A stretch of DNA of 64,000 nucleotides from Massariosphaeria phaeospora (Eukaryota > Ascomycota > Dothideomycetes > Pleosporales): positions 62,001 to 126,000 of the forward strand of contig JAADJZ010000027.1 in NCBI GenBank assembly GCA_011032825.1. The letters run 5' to 3'. The notes beneath the pieces are model-generated. The model made no database searches. It worked only from the letters and a program-made list of their open reading frames with translations, and had not been told where the DNA came from. Below are positions 1-12,212 of the stretch, in pieces. Numbering within the stretch: the stretch's first letter is position 1; each line of letters starts with the position of its first letter. Both the position numbers and the translations under genes were made by a program.

Positions 1-25
1 GTTGCAATCGCGCTAACAATTCTAG

Positions 26-2413
26 TATCATCGAGCAGCCCTTCAAGATTCCCTTCGTTGCCGCCGTCGCCTTCTACGCGAACGATGTCAAGCCCGACAT
101 CACGGTCCAAGCTTTGACGCGCGTGGCCGACCGCACACAGAAAGCTCTCGACGAGGGGCAGTGGAAAGAGTTCAAGTTGCTGCTTCGCTTCTTTGCCTGC
201 TTGCAAGGCCTCTTCCAGGAAGACGGCATCTTCGGCCTTTTGGGCCAGCTGTTCGACACTGTTGTGGACATGCAGAGCGCGAGCGAGCAATACGACGTAC
301 GTTTTCTGTGCGGTTACGCCTTGCTAGTCTTGCTAAAAACTCCAGGTTGTCGGAATCGAGCTCATCAAGATCATTTTGTTGACCCTCCCTTATGCGATCG
401 TGTCAAGCGGCACCCGCTTCCACCCACAGGCCCAGACACTGCTCGAGAGTACTGGTGTCGTCGCCTCGAAAATGGTACCCATGGAAGGCCTTATCCAGGT
501 TTACGATTCTGAGAGCGAAGAGAAGCCTATCGCCTACCACAGCATCATCGGACTTCTCCAGACCCAGCTCGCAAAGGAGTCTGAGTCTGGCTGGGCACTC
601 CTGTGCATTCCTCGTTTCGACCCGAATGCACTTCGAATTGTCAAGGAGGAGGAGGAGGAGTCTTTACCGACTGTGGGACCGACACACGCATTGCCGAGCT
701 TCACCATCTCATCTCCCGTCAATCCTGGCCCTACACCGCTTTTCCCCGAGGCGTATTTCTCGCTTTTCGCTGAGCAAGGAATCGAGACTGTACCCAAACT
801 TACCGATATCGCGGCATCTCTCATTCGGGATGCTATTGTGGATACGGTAGATCAGCTGGATTGCAACCGCGATGTAGTGGCCAAGTATCTCGTGGATCTT
901 GACTGCTACTGGTCTCTCGACACCTTCGCGAAGCGCGGAACACAATTCGACAAGTTCCGCGATGCAACCGGTGACAAGGTCTTGTGGAAATCCGAGGATA
1001 TGATCGTTGACGCAATCTTCTCCCAACTTTTCAAGTTGCCAGCCCCCGAGCACAAGCTAGTCTATTACCACGCTCTGATCATGCAGTGCTGCAAAGTTGC
1101 TCCTGCTGCAATCGCACCATCTCTAGGCAGGGCTATTCGGATCCTCTACAACAGTTTACATGCCATGGACCTGGAGCTGGGTTACCGGTTCCTGGACTGG
1201 TTTTCGCACCATTTGAGCAACTTTGAGTTCCGGTGGAGATGGAACGAATGGTAGGTATCCAAGTTAACAAACATAACACGGAGCTAAAAATATGACAGGG
1301 TCGAGGATCTGCCTCTCTCGAACCTAACTCCGAAGAAAGCGATGATCATTGCTGCTCTTGACAAGGAGATTCGTCTGTCTTTTGCGAAGCGGATCAGGTC
1401 CACCATCCCAGAAGAGATGCATTACCTGATTCCCGAACGACTAGATGAAGATAACAGCCCTGATTTCAAATACAGCAATGCTGGTATGGCCTATCTACCT
1501 ATGTTTGAGAACATGACTAACTCAGGTCCTAGATACGCCATTCAGTGAAGAGGGACAGATCCTCCATGCGAAAATCCGTAAGAGGGCCACGGCGGAGGAG
1601 GTACAGGAGACCATCGACGTGATCCACAAGAAAGCGGAGCAAGCTGGCATCACAGATGTCTTTGTGCCATCGACCGACGCACTTGTGACAGCAATCTGCC
1701 GTATTGGTGTCAAGTCTTTATCCCATGTACTCTCTTGCATCGAGCGCAACAAAGAACGACTGTTGGCGATCGCCGGGGCTTCAGAGGTGGCGAGACGCCA
1801 GATTGTCGCGAGCGTAGTGGACTACTGGAAGGATCATCCCGGCGTTGCAGTGCGGATCATCAACATCCTGCTCAACTACACCGTCCTCGCGCCACTGACA
1901 GTTGTCCAGTGGGTCTTCGGTGACCACATGGGCGCTGGAGAAGCCTTGACAGAGAGCTGGGTGTACGAGATGGTGTCGAATACGGTGGGGAAAGTGACGA
2001 CTAGGATTCGCCAAATCGCGTCGGTTCGACTTCAGAAGGGTTTACCGCAAGAGCAAGTGGATCTGGTCGAGGCAACACTGACCAAGGAACGCGACAGTGC
2101 CCGTGAACTCTTCAAGTACATCGAGGACGCTGTGCGTGGCTTTGCCGAGGGTTCCGCCGACAGTCTTCTCGAGAAAGAAAGCAGTGGTGAGCTGTCTACG
2201 GAGGATGGACAGATGATCCGCGCCTGGGGCAAGCGGTGGCACGCGGTTGTTCTCCGCCAAGCACAGGTGGAAGAGTCAGTGGTCGGAGAACAAGCTGTGG
2301 AGGCTCGGCTCAGGCTGCTCGCCTCGCAGCCCGATGGTGGTCCTGAGCCGATGGAGGTGCAAAACGGCAACTGGAAATTGGAGCAGAACGACGGCGACGA
2401 TGCGATGCTCTAA
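26..2413 (+). CDS. CBC1: Nuclear cap-binding protein subunit 1 (CBP80), 5' end missing
   Basis: Large subunit of the nuclear cap-binding complex. With CBP20 it binds the m7G cap of RNA polymerase II transcripts and couples splicing, export and decay. I read four exons: 26-296, 346-1250, 1299-1483 and 1533-2413. The three internal introns are 48-49 bp, GT-AG, and phases match. Bases 1-25 look like the 3' end of another intron (GCTAAC branch, TCTAG acceptor), so the N-terminus lies outside the window. The visible part is about 746 residues; the family is usually near 800. Family landmarks are the stretch FLDWFSHHLSNFEFRWRWNEW-type (MIF4G-like middle domain), the LSNLTPKKAMI boundary, and the C-terminal TVVQWVFGD and IRAWGKRWHAVVLRQAQVEE blocks. 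Some upstream codons in the window are shared with intron reads in other frames. The product name is secure; the exact first exon is unknown. Confidence 0.93.
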
Positions 2414-2678
2414 GCTAGCACGGGGTACATGTCACGGTACACTTTTGTACACTCTGCTTCACAGCGAATGACGACGGGACACACGCGGATGTAGTTGAGC
2501 ATGCATTGCATTTGAAGGGCACTCGGGACGGTCAAATTTCCAGGGAGCAAGGTGGATGTCAGTATGTGGAGAGCTTTCTCTCTCGGCGGCACACGGATAT
2601 GGATTCGGCGAAGCAGACTTTCCTTGGCTAGCTAATTATACGAAGCCACTTGCATGATGTCAAACGGCGTGACTGCCG

Positions 2679-5159
2679 ATGCGTGAAGTTCGTCGTACAA
2701 GTACGCTGCGATGTGTGGCTGAACGAGGGCAGCCTCGGTGTGGCGGCTGCACGGTGATGGATGGCGCGGGCGGGATGCAAGAAGCTTGGACATCGGATGT
2801 GTGTGAAAGTACTGAGACGGACGGCACCGCGGGCCCCTCGACGTTGTCGCCATCATCGCCATCGCCATGCTGCCCCGCCGCCTCGCTCTCGACTCGCCGC
2901 GCACATGAGCTGGCTGCGAACCGACCGTCCGCATTCCGCACCGCTCTCGCGAGTCCCCCAGCACGTCCTTGCATGCCCACCATGAGGCTGCCGCCAACCG
3001 CTGTCGCCGCCGGCCCAGCGAGTCCCGCGAGTCCAGCCTCCAGCGGGCCCACGGCGGCAGCGTCGTCGGCCATTCCGGGCTTCCCGTACGATTCCGAAAG
3101 CTGGAGCTCGCTCATCGGCATCGTCACGGCCATCGTCGGCAACGTGCTGATCTCGTTTGCCCTGAACGCGCAGCGGTACGCCCACCTCCGGCTCGAGCGG
3201 GAGTGGCAGGCCAAAGAGCGGGCGCGCAAGAGGAGGCGCGGGTCGCAGGCGCGCATCGCAGAGGAGCGGGCAAAGGCGAATCTGGCGGGCGACGACCACC
3301 CGCCGCGGCATGCCGAGTACACGGGGGAGGACGACGGCTACATCGCGACCGAGGCGGATCCGCTGGTCCCCTCTGTCCACGCCTCACACCGGCATTCGCA
3401 CTCGAGACAGCCGGCGGACGCCCCGCATGTCGCCTACAAGCAGCCATCGTACCTGAAGTCGCCCTACTGGTGGGCCGCCATCATCCTCATGACGGTCGGA
3501 GAAGCCGGAAACTTTCTGGCCTACGGATTCGCCCCCGCGTCCATCGTCTCTCCCCTCGGCGTCGTCGCTCTCATCTCAAACTGCATCATTGCACCCTTCC
3601 TCCTCAAGGAGCGCTTCCGGAAGCGCGACGGACTCGGCGTGCTCGTTGCCGTCGGCGGCGCTGTCACTGTGGTCTTGTCTGCAAGTGACAACAACCCGAA
3701 GTTGGGTCCAGACGAAATATGGAAGTTGATTACGAGGTGGCAGTTTGAGACGTATCTCGGCATAACAGCAGCAGTCAGTATTGCCTTGATGGCTGCCAGC
3801 AACAGGTATGGAGGGAAGAGCATTCTTGTTGATCTGGGCTTGGTGGGATTGTTTGGTTCGTGTCATGTCCAATTCATTCCGTCTGGTCTAACAGGTCCCA
3901 CAGGTGGTTACACAGCCCTGTCTACGAAAGGCGTCGCGTCCATGCTCTCGTACACGCTCTGGCGCGCCATCACCTTCCCCGTTACTTATCTCCTTGTTGC
4001 TGTCCTGGTCATCACCGCCGTCATGCAAATCAAATACGTAAACCGAGCTCTTCAGCGCTTCGACGCAACGCAAGTTATCCCCATTCAGTTTGTTACCTTC
4101 ACCCTATCAGTAATCCTTGGGTCTGCTATTCTGTACGGTGATTTTGAACGTACTTCGGGCCGAGATGCTGGCAAATTCGTTGGGGGATGCTTCCTGACAT
4201 TTCTGGGTGTTTGGTTGATCACGAGCGGTCGCCACCAACCCATCGATGAGGACGACGAGGACAGAGAACCCGAAGGAGACGATTCCATCAGCTTGGTTGA
4301 CGGCGAACTATACCACGATGATTCTGACGCTGGAACGAGCACTTCGAGTTTGCAAGCGCCTTCACCTTCAGGTGCCGCCAAATCGAACAGTAGCAAACAA
4401 GGAAAACCCCCTACTCAAAATCCAGATATTACCTTCAACGACCAATCTTGGGCTCCGCGGACTTTGGCTGGGACGCCGACGTCTGAAGTACCATCACCTC
4501 GGACCATAATCCCGCAAGACAAGAATACTCAAAGAACGTCGAATGCCAAATCCCCACATCCTCTCAGCAGGCATTCGACCCCTTCGACACCATTTCTACT
4601 ACCAGCTGCAAGCGGGACCCCTGAAGCCTCTCGTTCGAGTCCCGATCTTGCCCTCAACACCCCACCACCGCCCAGAACACCAACGCGAGGTATCTCAGAC
4701 ACTTTGCTCCCTACAACGCCGAGCACAACCGGCACACTCCCTCCTCGTCTGCGCAGGATAGGCACAGCAGAGCGCGTTGGAAACCGCAACCCGATCCCTG
4801 CCCCTCTGCTCGCTAGCCCGCTCAGCACCAGTCTGAGTGCTATCGTCGCCGACCTCAAGCGTGGCGGGAGTCTACGAGGCCCGCAGCTCCATCGAGATTA
4901 TGACGGAACGAGGATTGGCCCGAAACGACGCGAGAGCGTGCTCGGTATCGGTGCGAGTGAGGTGTCGAATGATGAAAACGGCGAACCGCTTGATAGGCGG
5001 CGCACGGCGACAGATGAAACCCCAGTGAGAGGAGGCGATACTTCGGCGGGTAGGGGGAGGAGTTTGAGTGGAACGCTAACAGAACTTTGGAGGGGCGTAA
5101 AAGGTGGGGAGACGACGGGTCATAAGGAGGATGAGGAGAGTCGAGCGAGGGGGCGGTGA
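2679..5159 (+). CDS. NIPA-like (DUF803) magnesium transporter
   Basis: Multi-pass membrane protein of the NIPA/DUF803 family, expected to carry Mg2+ across internal or plasma membranes. The conserved core starts near residue 141 (WSSLIGIVTAIVGNVLISFA). A charged, poorly conserved loop follows, then hydrophobic segments from about residue 262 to 515, including VGEAGNFLAYGFAPASIVSPL, VALISNCIIAPFLLKERF and the QRFDATQVIPIQFVTFT block typical of the family. About 300 C-terminal residues are Ser/Pro/Thr-rich and look disordered. A 48-bp intron at 3856-3903 (GTTCGT donor, GTCTAAC branch, CACAG acceptor) has no stop and keeps frame, so the unspliced reading stays open; splicing gives the expected GLFGGYTALSTKG. 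The start is uncertain. ATG codons at 2679, 2757 and 2973 are all in frame and the first ~98 residues are low-complexity, so 2973 is plausible. It lies 265 bp downstream of the CBP80 gene. Confidence 0.88.
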   Translation: MREVRRTSTLRCVAERGQPRCGGCTVMDGAGGMQEAWTSDVCESTETDGTAGPSTLSPSSPSPCCPAASLSTRRAHELAANRPSAFRTALASPPARPCMPTMRLPPTAVAAGPASPASPASSGPTAAASSAIPGFPYDSESWSSLIGIVTAIVGNVLISFALNAQRYAHLRLEREWQAKERARKRRRGSQARIAEERAKANLAGDDHPPRHAEYTGEDDGYIATEADPLVPSVHASHRHSHSRQPADAPHVAYKQPSYLKSPYWWAAIILMTVGEAGNFLAYGFAPASIVSPLGVVALISNCIIAPFLLKERFRKRDGLGVLVAVGGAVTVVLSASDNNPKLGPDEIWKLITRWQFETYLGITAAVSIALMAASNRYGGKSILVDLGLVGLFGSCHVQFIPSGLTGPTGGYTALSTKGVASMLSYTLWRAITFPVTYLLVAVLVITAVMQIKYVNRALQRFDATQVIPIQFVTFTLSVILGSAILYGDFERTSGRDAGKFVGGCFLTFLGVWLITSGRHQPIDEDDEDREPEGDDSISLVDGELYHDDSDAGTSTSSLQAPSPSGAAKSNSSKQGKPPTQNPDITFNDQSWAPRTLAGTPTSEVPSPRTIIPQDKNTQRTSNAKSPHPLSRHSTPSTPFLLPAASGTPEASRSSPDLALNTPPPPRTPTRGISDTLLPTTPSTTGTLPPRLRRIGTAERVGNRNPIPAPLLASPLSTSLSAIVADLKRGGSLRGPQLHRDYDGTRIGPKRRESVLGIGASEVSNDENGEPLDRRRTATDETPVRGGDTSAGRGRSLSGTLTELWRGVKGGETTGHKEDEESRARGR

Positions 5160-8100
5160 AGTGAGCGGTAATGGGGTGTGATGGTCGCCGAAATGGCTTC
5201 TTGTGTATTTTTTGATTAGAGAGCGGCTTCGGGGCTGTGATATAAGTTGAGCGTTGCATAACGTAACTCATAATACCCCTACCATCGTTGGCGTGCAATG
5301 GACGTATGAAGAGGTGTAATAGCGCATCGAAGTCTATATCTACGGATATTTGAATCCGTAAAGCTGCGTATTAAACGTTGTGCTGCAGTCTTTCTAATGA
5401 TGGGAGGCAGTTAGGCTCATTTCTATGGTCTTTTACAGGTCTATTCATGTGTATATCGGCGCATGCTCTCAGTTGGTTATCCAAAACCCATGTATGAACG
5501 GCGCGTCTGGCTTATGGGGGGAGCACAAAAGACGAACTCACTCCAGTGAGTTGCCGCTTGTAAGTGTAGTTTCGTCGCGTATATAGGAAGGTTATAACAT
5601 CCACATAGCATTATTTTGTACGGTTCTTTGTCTATTCGGTTTCGATGCCCATTGAGGGTCCTCCGATTTCGCCTAAATACAGAACTTTCCCTTCGTCGCT
5701 TTGCCTACATATTTATTCTTGCTTAATACCTCGATCTCTCGTCGCTGAAGATGGGGCTTTGACGGATACGTGACAATGTGACTGTCCTTGAAGGTATTGG
5801 AAGATACACGTACGTCTTGTTTCGGGTGTTGGGCAAACGGTAGTGCAGGGTACAACAAGACATCTAACATGGAAGGAAGTAAGGTATGCTAAGTGAAGTG
5901 ATGCCCACAAAGTGATCTGGAGTTTCAGCTCGCAATAGTTCTCGTGGCACCGTTGCTCTCGCTTAAGACTTTGTATTGGGATAGGGATATCCGTAGGTCG
6001 GAGGTTGAGATCACAAAATTTGTTCTATGGACATGTGGGCGGGCTACACTACCGACTTGGCATACTCTGGACTAGAATCTCATATGCAGCGTCTGTGGAG
6101 GATGAGGAGATATATAGAGTTGTCCTAAGCGAAAGACTTAAACTCCGCAGTGCGTTGATACGCTTACAATCGTGTCCTGGAGACTGGCATGGGGTGAATG
6201 ACAGGGTATCTCGCCATGCACTATCGTTTATGCTTGCACATATATTTCCCCATCTTGGTCTCTCTGGGGGAATATACGGATAATTCGGGATAGTTGATTA
6301 GAAAACCAGTTACTTTGACCAAAAGGAATCAACTCGAGTGTGTTAGAAACTTCACGGGACTATTGCTGACACTACGGATGTGTTGACTGGGACTGTGGTA
6401 ATTGCGTCAGCTCTACGTCAAGGCACATCTGATGCCGTTGACTCGGGTGAAGGTACACCGACGTCAAATTCTATACAGGTTCCGATATTCTGACTTGAAA
6501 CGTTCCATTAGTTCGCGTGCTTCAAGCGTTGAAAGCACATGACACGCCCGCCCAACACTCCTCCTCTAGAGCTGTGTTTAGGGCAGCCGGTTATCAGCAA
6601 GTCTCGATGCAGCAATCAAGTTCTCCATGAAAGCTTGGTATGCAGTTCATGCACGCTCCGTTCTAGCACTGGTCCTTTCGTCATTAGGTAGGAGTCAACA
6701 AGCTAGTAAGCCTCTCACCCTTGACACATATTCGTAAGAAGGCCTACGCGGCAACGTGATCGACAGGCACCCAGGCACAGATGTGACGTTATAATGCATG
6801 GGAGGGGTCGTTGTCAGTCAGCCGGCGTGGCGGAGTCAGGCCTAGTGTACCACTGTTGGCACTGCCGCCCAGGCCGGCGAACAAGACCATGTGGGCCGCG
6901 ACCGCCTAGACCAGCAGCTATCACAAGAAGAGAAATTCCGCGAAAAGCCATGGTTGGCTAGCTGTAAATTGTAGGTATGAACGTACTACGCTTTGGTGGC
7001 ATATTCCCGAGCCCTTGAGCTTGTGTCTTGCATCGATGATGCACTGCTGAAGATTACCCCACCAAGGCACATGAACTGCTGCATCGCCGCTAAGATGTTG
7101 CTATCGAAGATTATCCTAGACAGCTGCAACTTCCAACAAGTTTCTACTAATAACCCGTTCGACAAAGTTGTTAAGAGGCACCTCGTCAACGCTCTAGCTA
7201 CCAATTCACTTCTCGCTGCTTGATGCTTCAAGGTTAACATAAGCATTCACCAATAGGCCGAGATCGTAGTTGCACAAAACAGGATAAGTTTTCCACAATA
7301 CGAGGCCATGATAGCACGAACGGACGACGAGAAACAACAAAAGAAAGGGTATTGAGTCGCCTGTTACAGGAGGGTGGCGCCAACTAGGCAGAATACGAGT
7401 TTTGGATCTATAATAAAGAAGAGAGAGTTCTTATGTATGTGTGGGTGTGAAGAGAGATAAATGAGGACAAAAGAAGCAAAGACTTCGTAGTGCGTAGAAA
7501 ACGAACAACATATTCAGCTTATAATGAAAACATATGAGGCTCCTCGCCATGAGCTCGCGAAAAACCTTTTCTAGTATCAGGTCGCACAAGCAACCTGTTG
7601 CAGGTCGTAAGTGCGGCCCAGATCACAGTTGTGATAAGTTGTCTGACGATGCGCAGTGATTGGCTGTAAGTATGAAGCGAGGCGCTATTTCTTGACCAAT
7701 AGTGCAGGCTACCGTGCAGCAAATTACCGAATGCGGCGGGACGCATGCGCGAGGAAGATCCTCGGCACAGATGAGAGAAGATCGATCGCCACATTTAGGA
7801 GTGCTATGCACTTTGTATACCTACTATGGAATCTGACATAACATTCGTTCGTACGAGTATAGGAGTCAGTTTAACCCGAGTACAGGATTGTCAGTACATA
7901 AAGGACCAGGCGGATTGTTGCACTGACAGGTGTCAGAGCTTGAACAGTTCACTACTGGGCTGAAGATGGGCACCATGATCCTATGGTACAAAGGTGGTCC
8001 ACCTCGTATAGTAGCAGATGGTGTCATGGCGGCCTGTGCACAAACTACACCCGATCGAATACCAGTGTAAGCCAGGGCTGGGTCTGAAAGAAATCAGGCT

Positions 8101-10199
8101 CGGGGAGGTACGGGCTTAGCCAGTGCATGGTAGGGCTATAGACTATCCGGATGGGGGGCTCGCGCGGTGGTGCTCGTCGGTAGATACGCCAACGCTCCCC
8201 CCGATCGAGGTACTTAGGAGGATCAATTCGGACTTGCCCAATGACCAGTCCTAGACGCAAAATTGTCGGCCTTACTGCGGCCAGACATTAATAGCCGCGG
8301 AATGGGCGGATAAGAATGTTGAAGTTGGACTAATTGACACCTCATAGGGAATAGACAGCAAGCCGCAGCCGTAAAGCAGCCTTGAATAGGTCCGTTTCAT
8401 GACGGACCTGTTCCGCGGTAGATATATGATAGACGATAGACGATAGACTTGTGACGACTTAGAAGCGCAACAGTATTAATCACTCCATGTTGGCAAATCG
8501 GAAAAGTACTGCGTCTTAGAAAACATCAACAGGATGAATCCCGACCAGCAGATAGACGTAGCCCGTGATGCCAGACGGCTCCAATTGTGATCCTGACAAC
8601 TTCTGGTACTGGTTGGTCAACCGTTGATGATTGGAGAGTATGTTTGCTTCGATTGCGAATTTTGGACCGCAGTGTGATGTTGATGAGCTTACGATTTTTT
8701 TCTCTTGAAGATGCTGGTATGCATTCAAGGTACCTTTGTACGTCGCGCTATCTGAGCGTGAGCCATATCCAACTAGCACTTTATCTTTGTAAACGGCGCA
8801 CGAGAGCTGAGGAACAGCATCAGTGATTCTGGGCTTAAGGTTCACCCATGGTTTTGCGAATCTCGTTGAAGTCTGTGTACCAACCTCAACGATCGTTGTG
8901 CATGCCGCCAGCCGTCCGGTTGCCGTAATTATCAAGGGTAAGATCGGTGCAGCCGCTTTGCTGAAACTCTCTCCGCGTCAGCTGTGACCATGTTTTCAGT
9001 TGACAGAGACCGGCCGCATTGTGGAGCTTGTAGGCGAAGTTGGTCAGCCGTCTAGCTAGAGAAAATTTTAGACTGTATCAAGTTTGCTCTTGTGAGTAAT
9101 GGAAAAGGGTGGGAATGCTGAGACTCTGAACACATGCCTCCTCGAGCATGGCGGTACTCGCTGAACCCCGGGCCCAAGTAATGGCTTTTTTGGTCGTACT
9201 CCTACTCAGCTTATTGCTGAATTTGCCCACCCTGATCCCCTGAATCGTTTCTCTTATCACTTTTGCCGTGTGGTGCCTAGGATTCCGCACTCTCCGTGCG
9301 AAACCGAGGATTACTGTGATTTACTGTGGGACACTGCGGGTAAAAAGTGAGCTCATGCCACGAGTCAACCTCGCGAGCATTGTCCCGTGGCTTGAGACTT
9401 GTAACCCAACTCATGGTCCGTCTGCAATGACGAATCGTGGCTAGCAAGGGTTTTGCGGCACGACAACCGTTCTCTGCGGGACGGACGACAGAGCGAACTC
9501 AATACGCAGCAGGTAAGTGATACTTAACCATGTAAGTCAGAGCGATTTCCGGCTCCGTGTCAGATTTCTTCCACTTGTCCCCGCCTCTCGAGTCCAACAA
9601 TTGGCAATGTGAGCTAGGTGGGATGAGCCGGCGCCGGCGCCAGGACACGACCGGCATTGGCAAGCAGGATGGATTGCTGAGATTGCGTTATCAATTATTC
9701 GGGGGTCCTCCAGAGGATGCAAGCCATAGCGACGGGCCGCCTGGGTTTGCGTGAGCGGCAACCGTGTGGTGATGTGAAGTCGTATTTCAGGCTGTGATGG
9801 ACGTGCACTGGTTCTCGCTAGTGGCTGGAGCTAGCATTGCCAAGTCGTAGTTTCTATTCCCCCAAACTCCTGCCATGTATGACGCTGGAGGGGTGCTCCT
9901 TTGTTCGGATAGTCGCGGTAGACACGGGAGCGCGCATGAGCACAGAGGGCTGCTACGTCGGATGACTGCAAGTTTGCAACGGCTGCAGCGAGGGGGATTC
10001 TAACGGAGCAGAAATGGACATCCGCGCCTCGTCAGCCAGGATACAGGTATAAGGAAGAAGTTGGGCCAGGGTAGACAGAGCGAAGGCGTGAAACATAGCG
10101 CGGCGTCCCGACTCCGCGACGAGTAGGCCTCAGTATGGCGGCGACCGGCGGCCACCTATCGCGGCGAGCTGGCGGCCACGACTGCTCGGTGTGCTCGCT
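5160..10199. other. Long intergenic region, no gene recognised
   Basis: About 5 kb of ordinary base composition with only short open frames (longest 139 codons on the minus strand near 8516-8935, without an ATG start). None shows a recognisable domain or a convincing exon chain. I saw no tRNA, 5S rRNA or transposon ends. A short tandem GATAGAC repeat lies at about 8427-8447. The stretch may be the distal upstream region of the WOPR gene at 12213; that is inference from position only. Confidence 0.5.
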
Positions 10200-10391
10200 A
10201 CGCAGAGGTGGCTAACGCGTCCGAGGACGTTAGCCGTCTAGGTCTGCCATGTTTAACGTCGAGGCTGGTCCCTGCGAGTCGTGAAGGCTGGGCTGGGCTC
10301 GGCATGCATGGTGGGCTGCTCCGCATTTTGCAGCGCCATCCGACGTCGGGCCTTTTCAGAGCGCGCCGCTCCCAACAAGCAGCGCAACGGC

Positions 10392-10423
10392 GATGCTGCG
10401 ATGCTGCGATGCTGCGATGCTGC
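10392..10423. repeat. Tandem repeat, GATGCTGC x4
   Basis: Four perfect head-to-tail copies of an 8-bp unit inside a GC-rich block upstream of the WOPR gene. Confidence 0.95.
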
Positions 10424-10860
10424 TCGCGGCGTTGACGGCGAGCTGGGACGTGTTTTCTGCTGTCGTCGTTGGCGCTGCTGCTGGCCGAGGCCCGGGGCTC
10501 GAGTGTGGTGCTGTCGTGGGTGGCCGAGCTGTGGAGACGTGCCCAGGTGGAGACGTGCGAGTTAGCGAGCGGCGGCCAGCACTGTGCGAATCGTGATCAC
10601 CAGCAGGCGGCGGCGGCCAGGAACGCGACGCTTGCACCAGCCCCCGGCCAGGCATGCTGCCGGGGGCTGCGGGCAGTGGAGCGCGGTGGAGCGCGCAGGG
10701 AGCACACTTGTTGCGTGCGGTGGTCCCGAGGTCGTCTCCGCAGGGCCAGAACGCGTGTGGGCGGTGGGCGGCGGGCGGCGGGCAGAGGGGATTTTCAGAC
10801 GGCGATTTTCAGATGGCGGCGGTGGAGCGCAGGCTGCCCCGTCCCCCCGGCCCCCCGATG

Positions 10861-10896
10861 CTGGTCCTGGTCCTGGTCCTGGTCCTGGTCCTGGTC
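10861..10896. repeat. Tandem repeat, CTGGTC x6
   Basis: Six perfect copies of a 6-bp unit, flanked on both sides by CCCCGATGCTGG-like sequence. The length is likely to vary between strains. Confidence 0.95.
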
Positions 10897-10945
10897 CCCC
10901 CGATGCTGGCGGCGGCCGGGCGGCGGCTGCTCCTGCTCTGCGCTT

Positions 10946-10980
10946 CTCGCTGCTCGCTGCTCGCTGCTCGCTGCTCGCTG
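10946..10980. repeat. Tandem repeat, CTCGCTG x5
   Basis: Five perfect copies of a 7-bp unit, continuing into CTG triplets. Confidence 0.95.
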
Positions 10981-11027
10981 CTGCTGCACGCTGGAGGTCG
11001 TCGCCCGTTTGGGCCCTGCGGCCTGCG

Positions 11028-11045
11028 CACCACCACCACCACCAC
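11028..11045. repeat. CAC triplet repeat x6
   Basis: Six perfect CAC triplets in the same GC-rich block. Confidence 0.9.
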
Positions 11046-11049
11046 CGTC

Positions 11050-12212
11050 GCTGCCAGCCCAGCCCAGCCCCAGCCCACCTGCAGCGCACAGAAAGCTGTA
11101 CGCTTCCCCAGCACCCAGCACCGAGCACCGCACCCCATGCCTGCCCTTCCTCGCCCTGCTTTTTATTCGCTGTCCCTCTGTCCCTCTGCAGTCGGTTGCC
11201 TCACTCTGTCGTCTCCTACTATCTGGTATCTGCCCCCCTCCCCGCGTCTGCACGAGAGCGTCGCTTTGCTGCTCCCTGCCCCTGCCCGCTGTCCTGCGGC
11301 GTCCGCTCTCGATAGCGCCTCGTCGCGTGGTCCAGTCCAGGGTGCTGGTGCGTCTCCATCCTCGACTGGCTGGCCCTGATGCCACCGCACCGCACTCCAC
11401 CTGTCTCCTCTCCTTCCCGTTATTGTTTGAGCGGCTTCTGTGCCTGACATCCCGGCCTGCTACCTACGCCATCCGTCGATCCCCCAATATCAGCATCCCA
11501 ATATCACCGCTGCCTCCGCGCTCGCCCTGCTTGTTATTGTCTATTGCGCCTCTGGTTCAGGTACATGGCCCCTCGGCACCCCTCTGCTTCCCCTTCCCTC
11601 CTTGCTCGGCTGACCGTAGACCACCAGGTCATTCCTTCTCTTCTCTAATTGCTCCTTGTCGTCACCCGCTGCTGCCTGTGCAACCAGAGCCGCCGTCGCC
11701 AAAGTCAAAGTCAAACTCCAAGACGTCTGACTAAGCATCGTGAATCCAACCGGAAGGCACCATCTCTAACCCCCACTGCCCCGCGTTTTCCTCCTGTCTG
11801 GTCAGCCTTCACCCACGGCTCTCTAGCCAACCGACTGCGACTTACGGCTACACGACCTTCGCCCTTGCTTGGAAGAAGCAATTGCCCGTCTCGTCGCGTT
11901 TCCTATATTGCTGTAAGCCGCCCTTAGAGCTCTTTTGCATCTTCTGCGCTTCTTCTTCGCCATGTCGTACTAACGCGTGCTATTAGAGTCGCTAGGCGGC
12001 ACTATTGCGACGTCGATCATTTACTTGCAACAGTTACTTTTTGCTACTTCCGACCCACGTTGATACCCCAGTTTGGTCTTTCTACACCTTCTACGCCTTC
12101 TTTCGCTTTGTTACCTTTAATCCGATTTCACTTTTCGCCTCACACATGACCAAGACTATCATCTACATAGAAACACAGATTCCGGGTCAACCGGCTCCTT
12201 TTTCAGCTCCCC
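11050..12212 (+). promoter_or_regulatory. Pyrimidine-rich promoter/leader region of the WOPR gene
   Basis: Strongly C+T-rich on the plus strand with many CCCT and TTCT runs, typical of filamentous-fungal promoters and 5' leaders. It runs directly into the WOPR reading frame and contains a canonical intron at 11913-11986. The transcription start cannot be fixed from sequence. Open frames through this block on both strands are explained by GC-rich low complexity. Confidence 0.55.
11913..11986 (+). other. Probable 5'-leader intron of the WOPR gene
   Basis: GTAAGC donor, a perfect TACTAAC branch point at 11968-11974, then CTATTAG acceptor; 74 bp. The flanks have no coding sense, so this looks like a UTR intron. 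It implies that transcription begins upstream of 11913, giving a leader of at least 225 nt after splicing. Confidence 0.7.

Noticed and set aside
2853..3688. Several frames overlapping the NIPA N-terminal half on both strands
   Set aside because: Arg/Ala/Pro-rich shadows of a high-GC third-position coding region.
8516..8935. 139-codon minus-strand frame
   Set aside because: No ATG start, no recognisable family and no neighbouring exon that fits.
10469..11734. A 421-codon plus-strand open frame, with long frames also open in other phases and on the minus strand
   Set aside because: Low-complexity Cys/Arg/Pro/Ser translation, tandem repeats, no domain. The openness follows from GC-rich sequence lacking stops.
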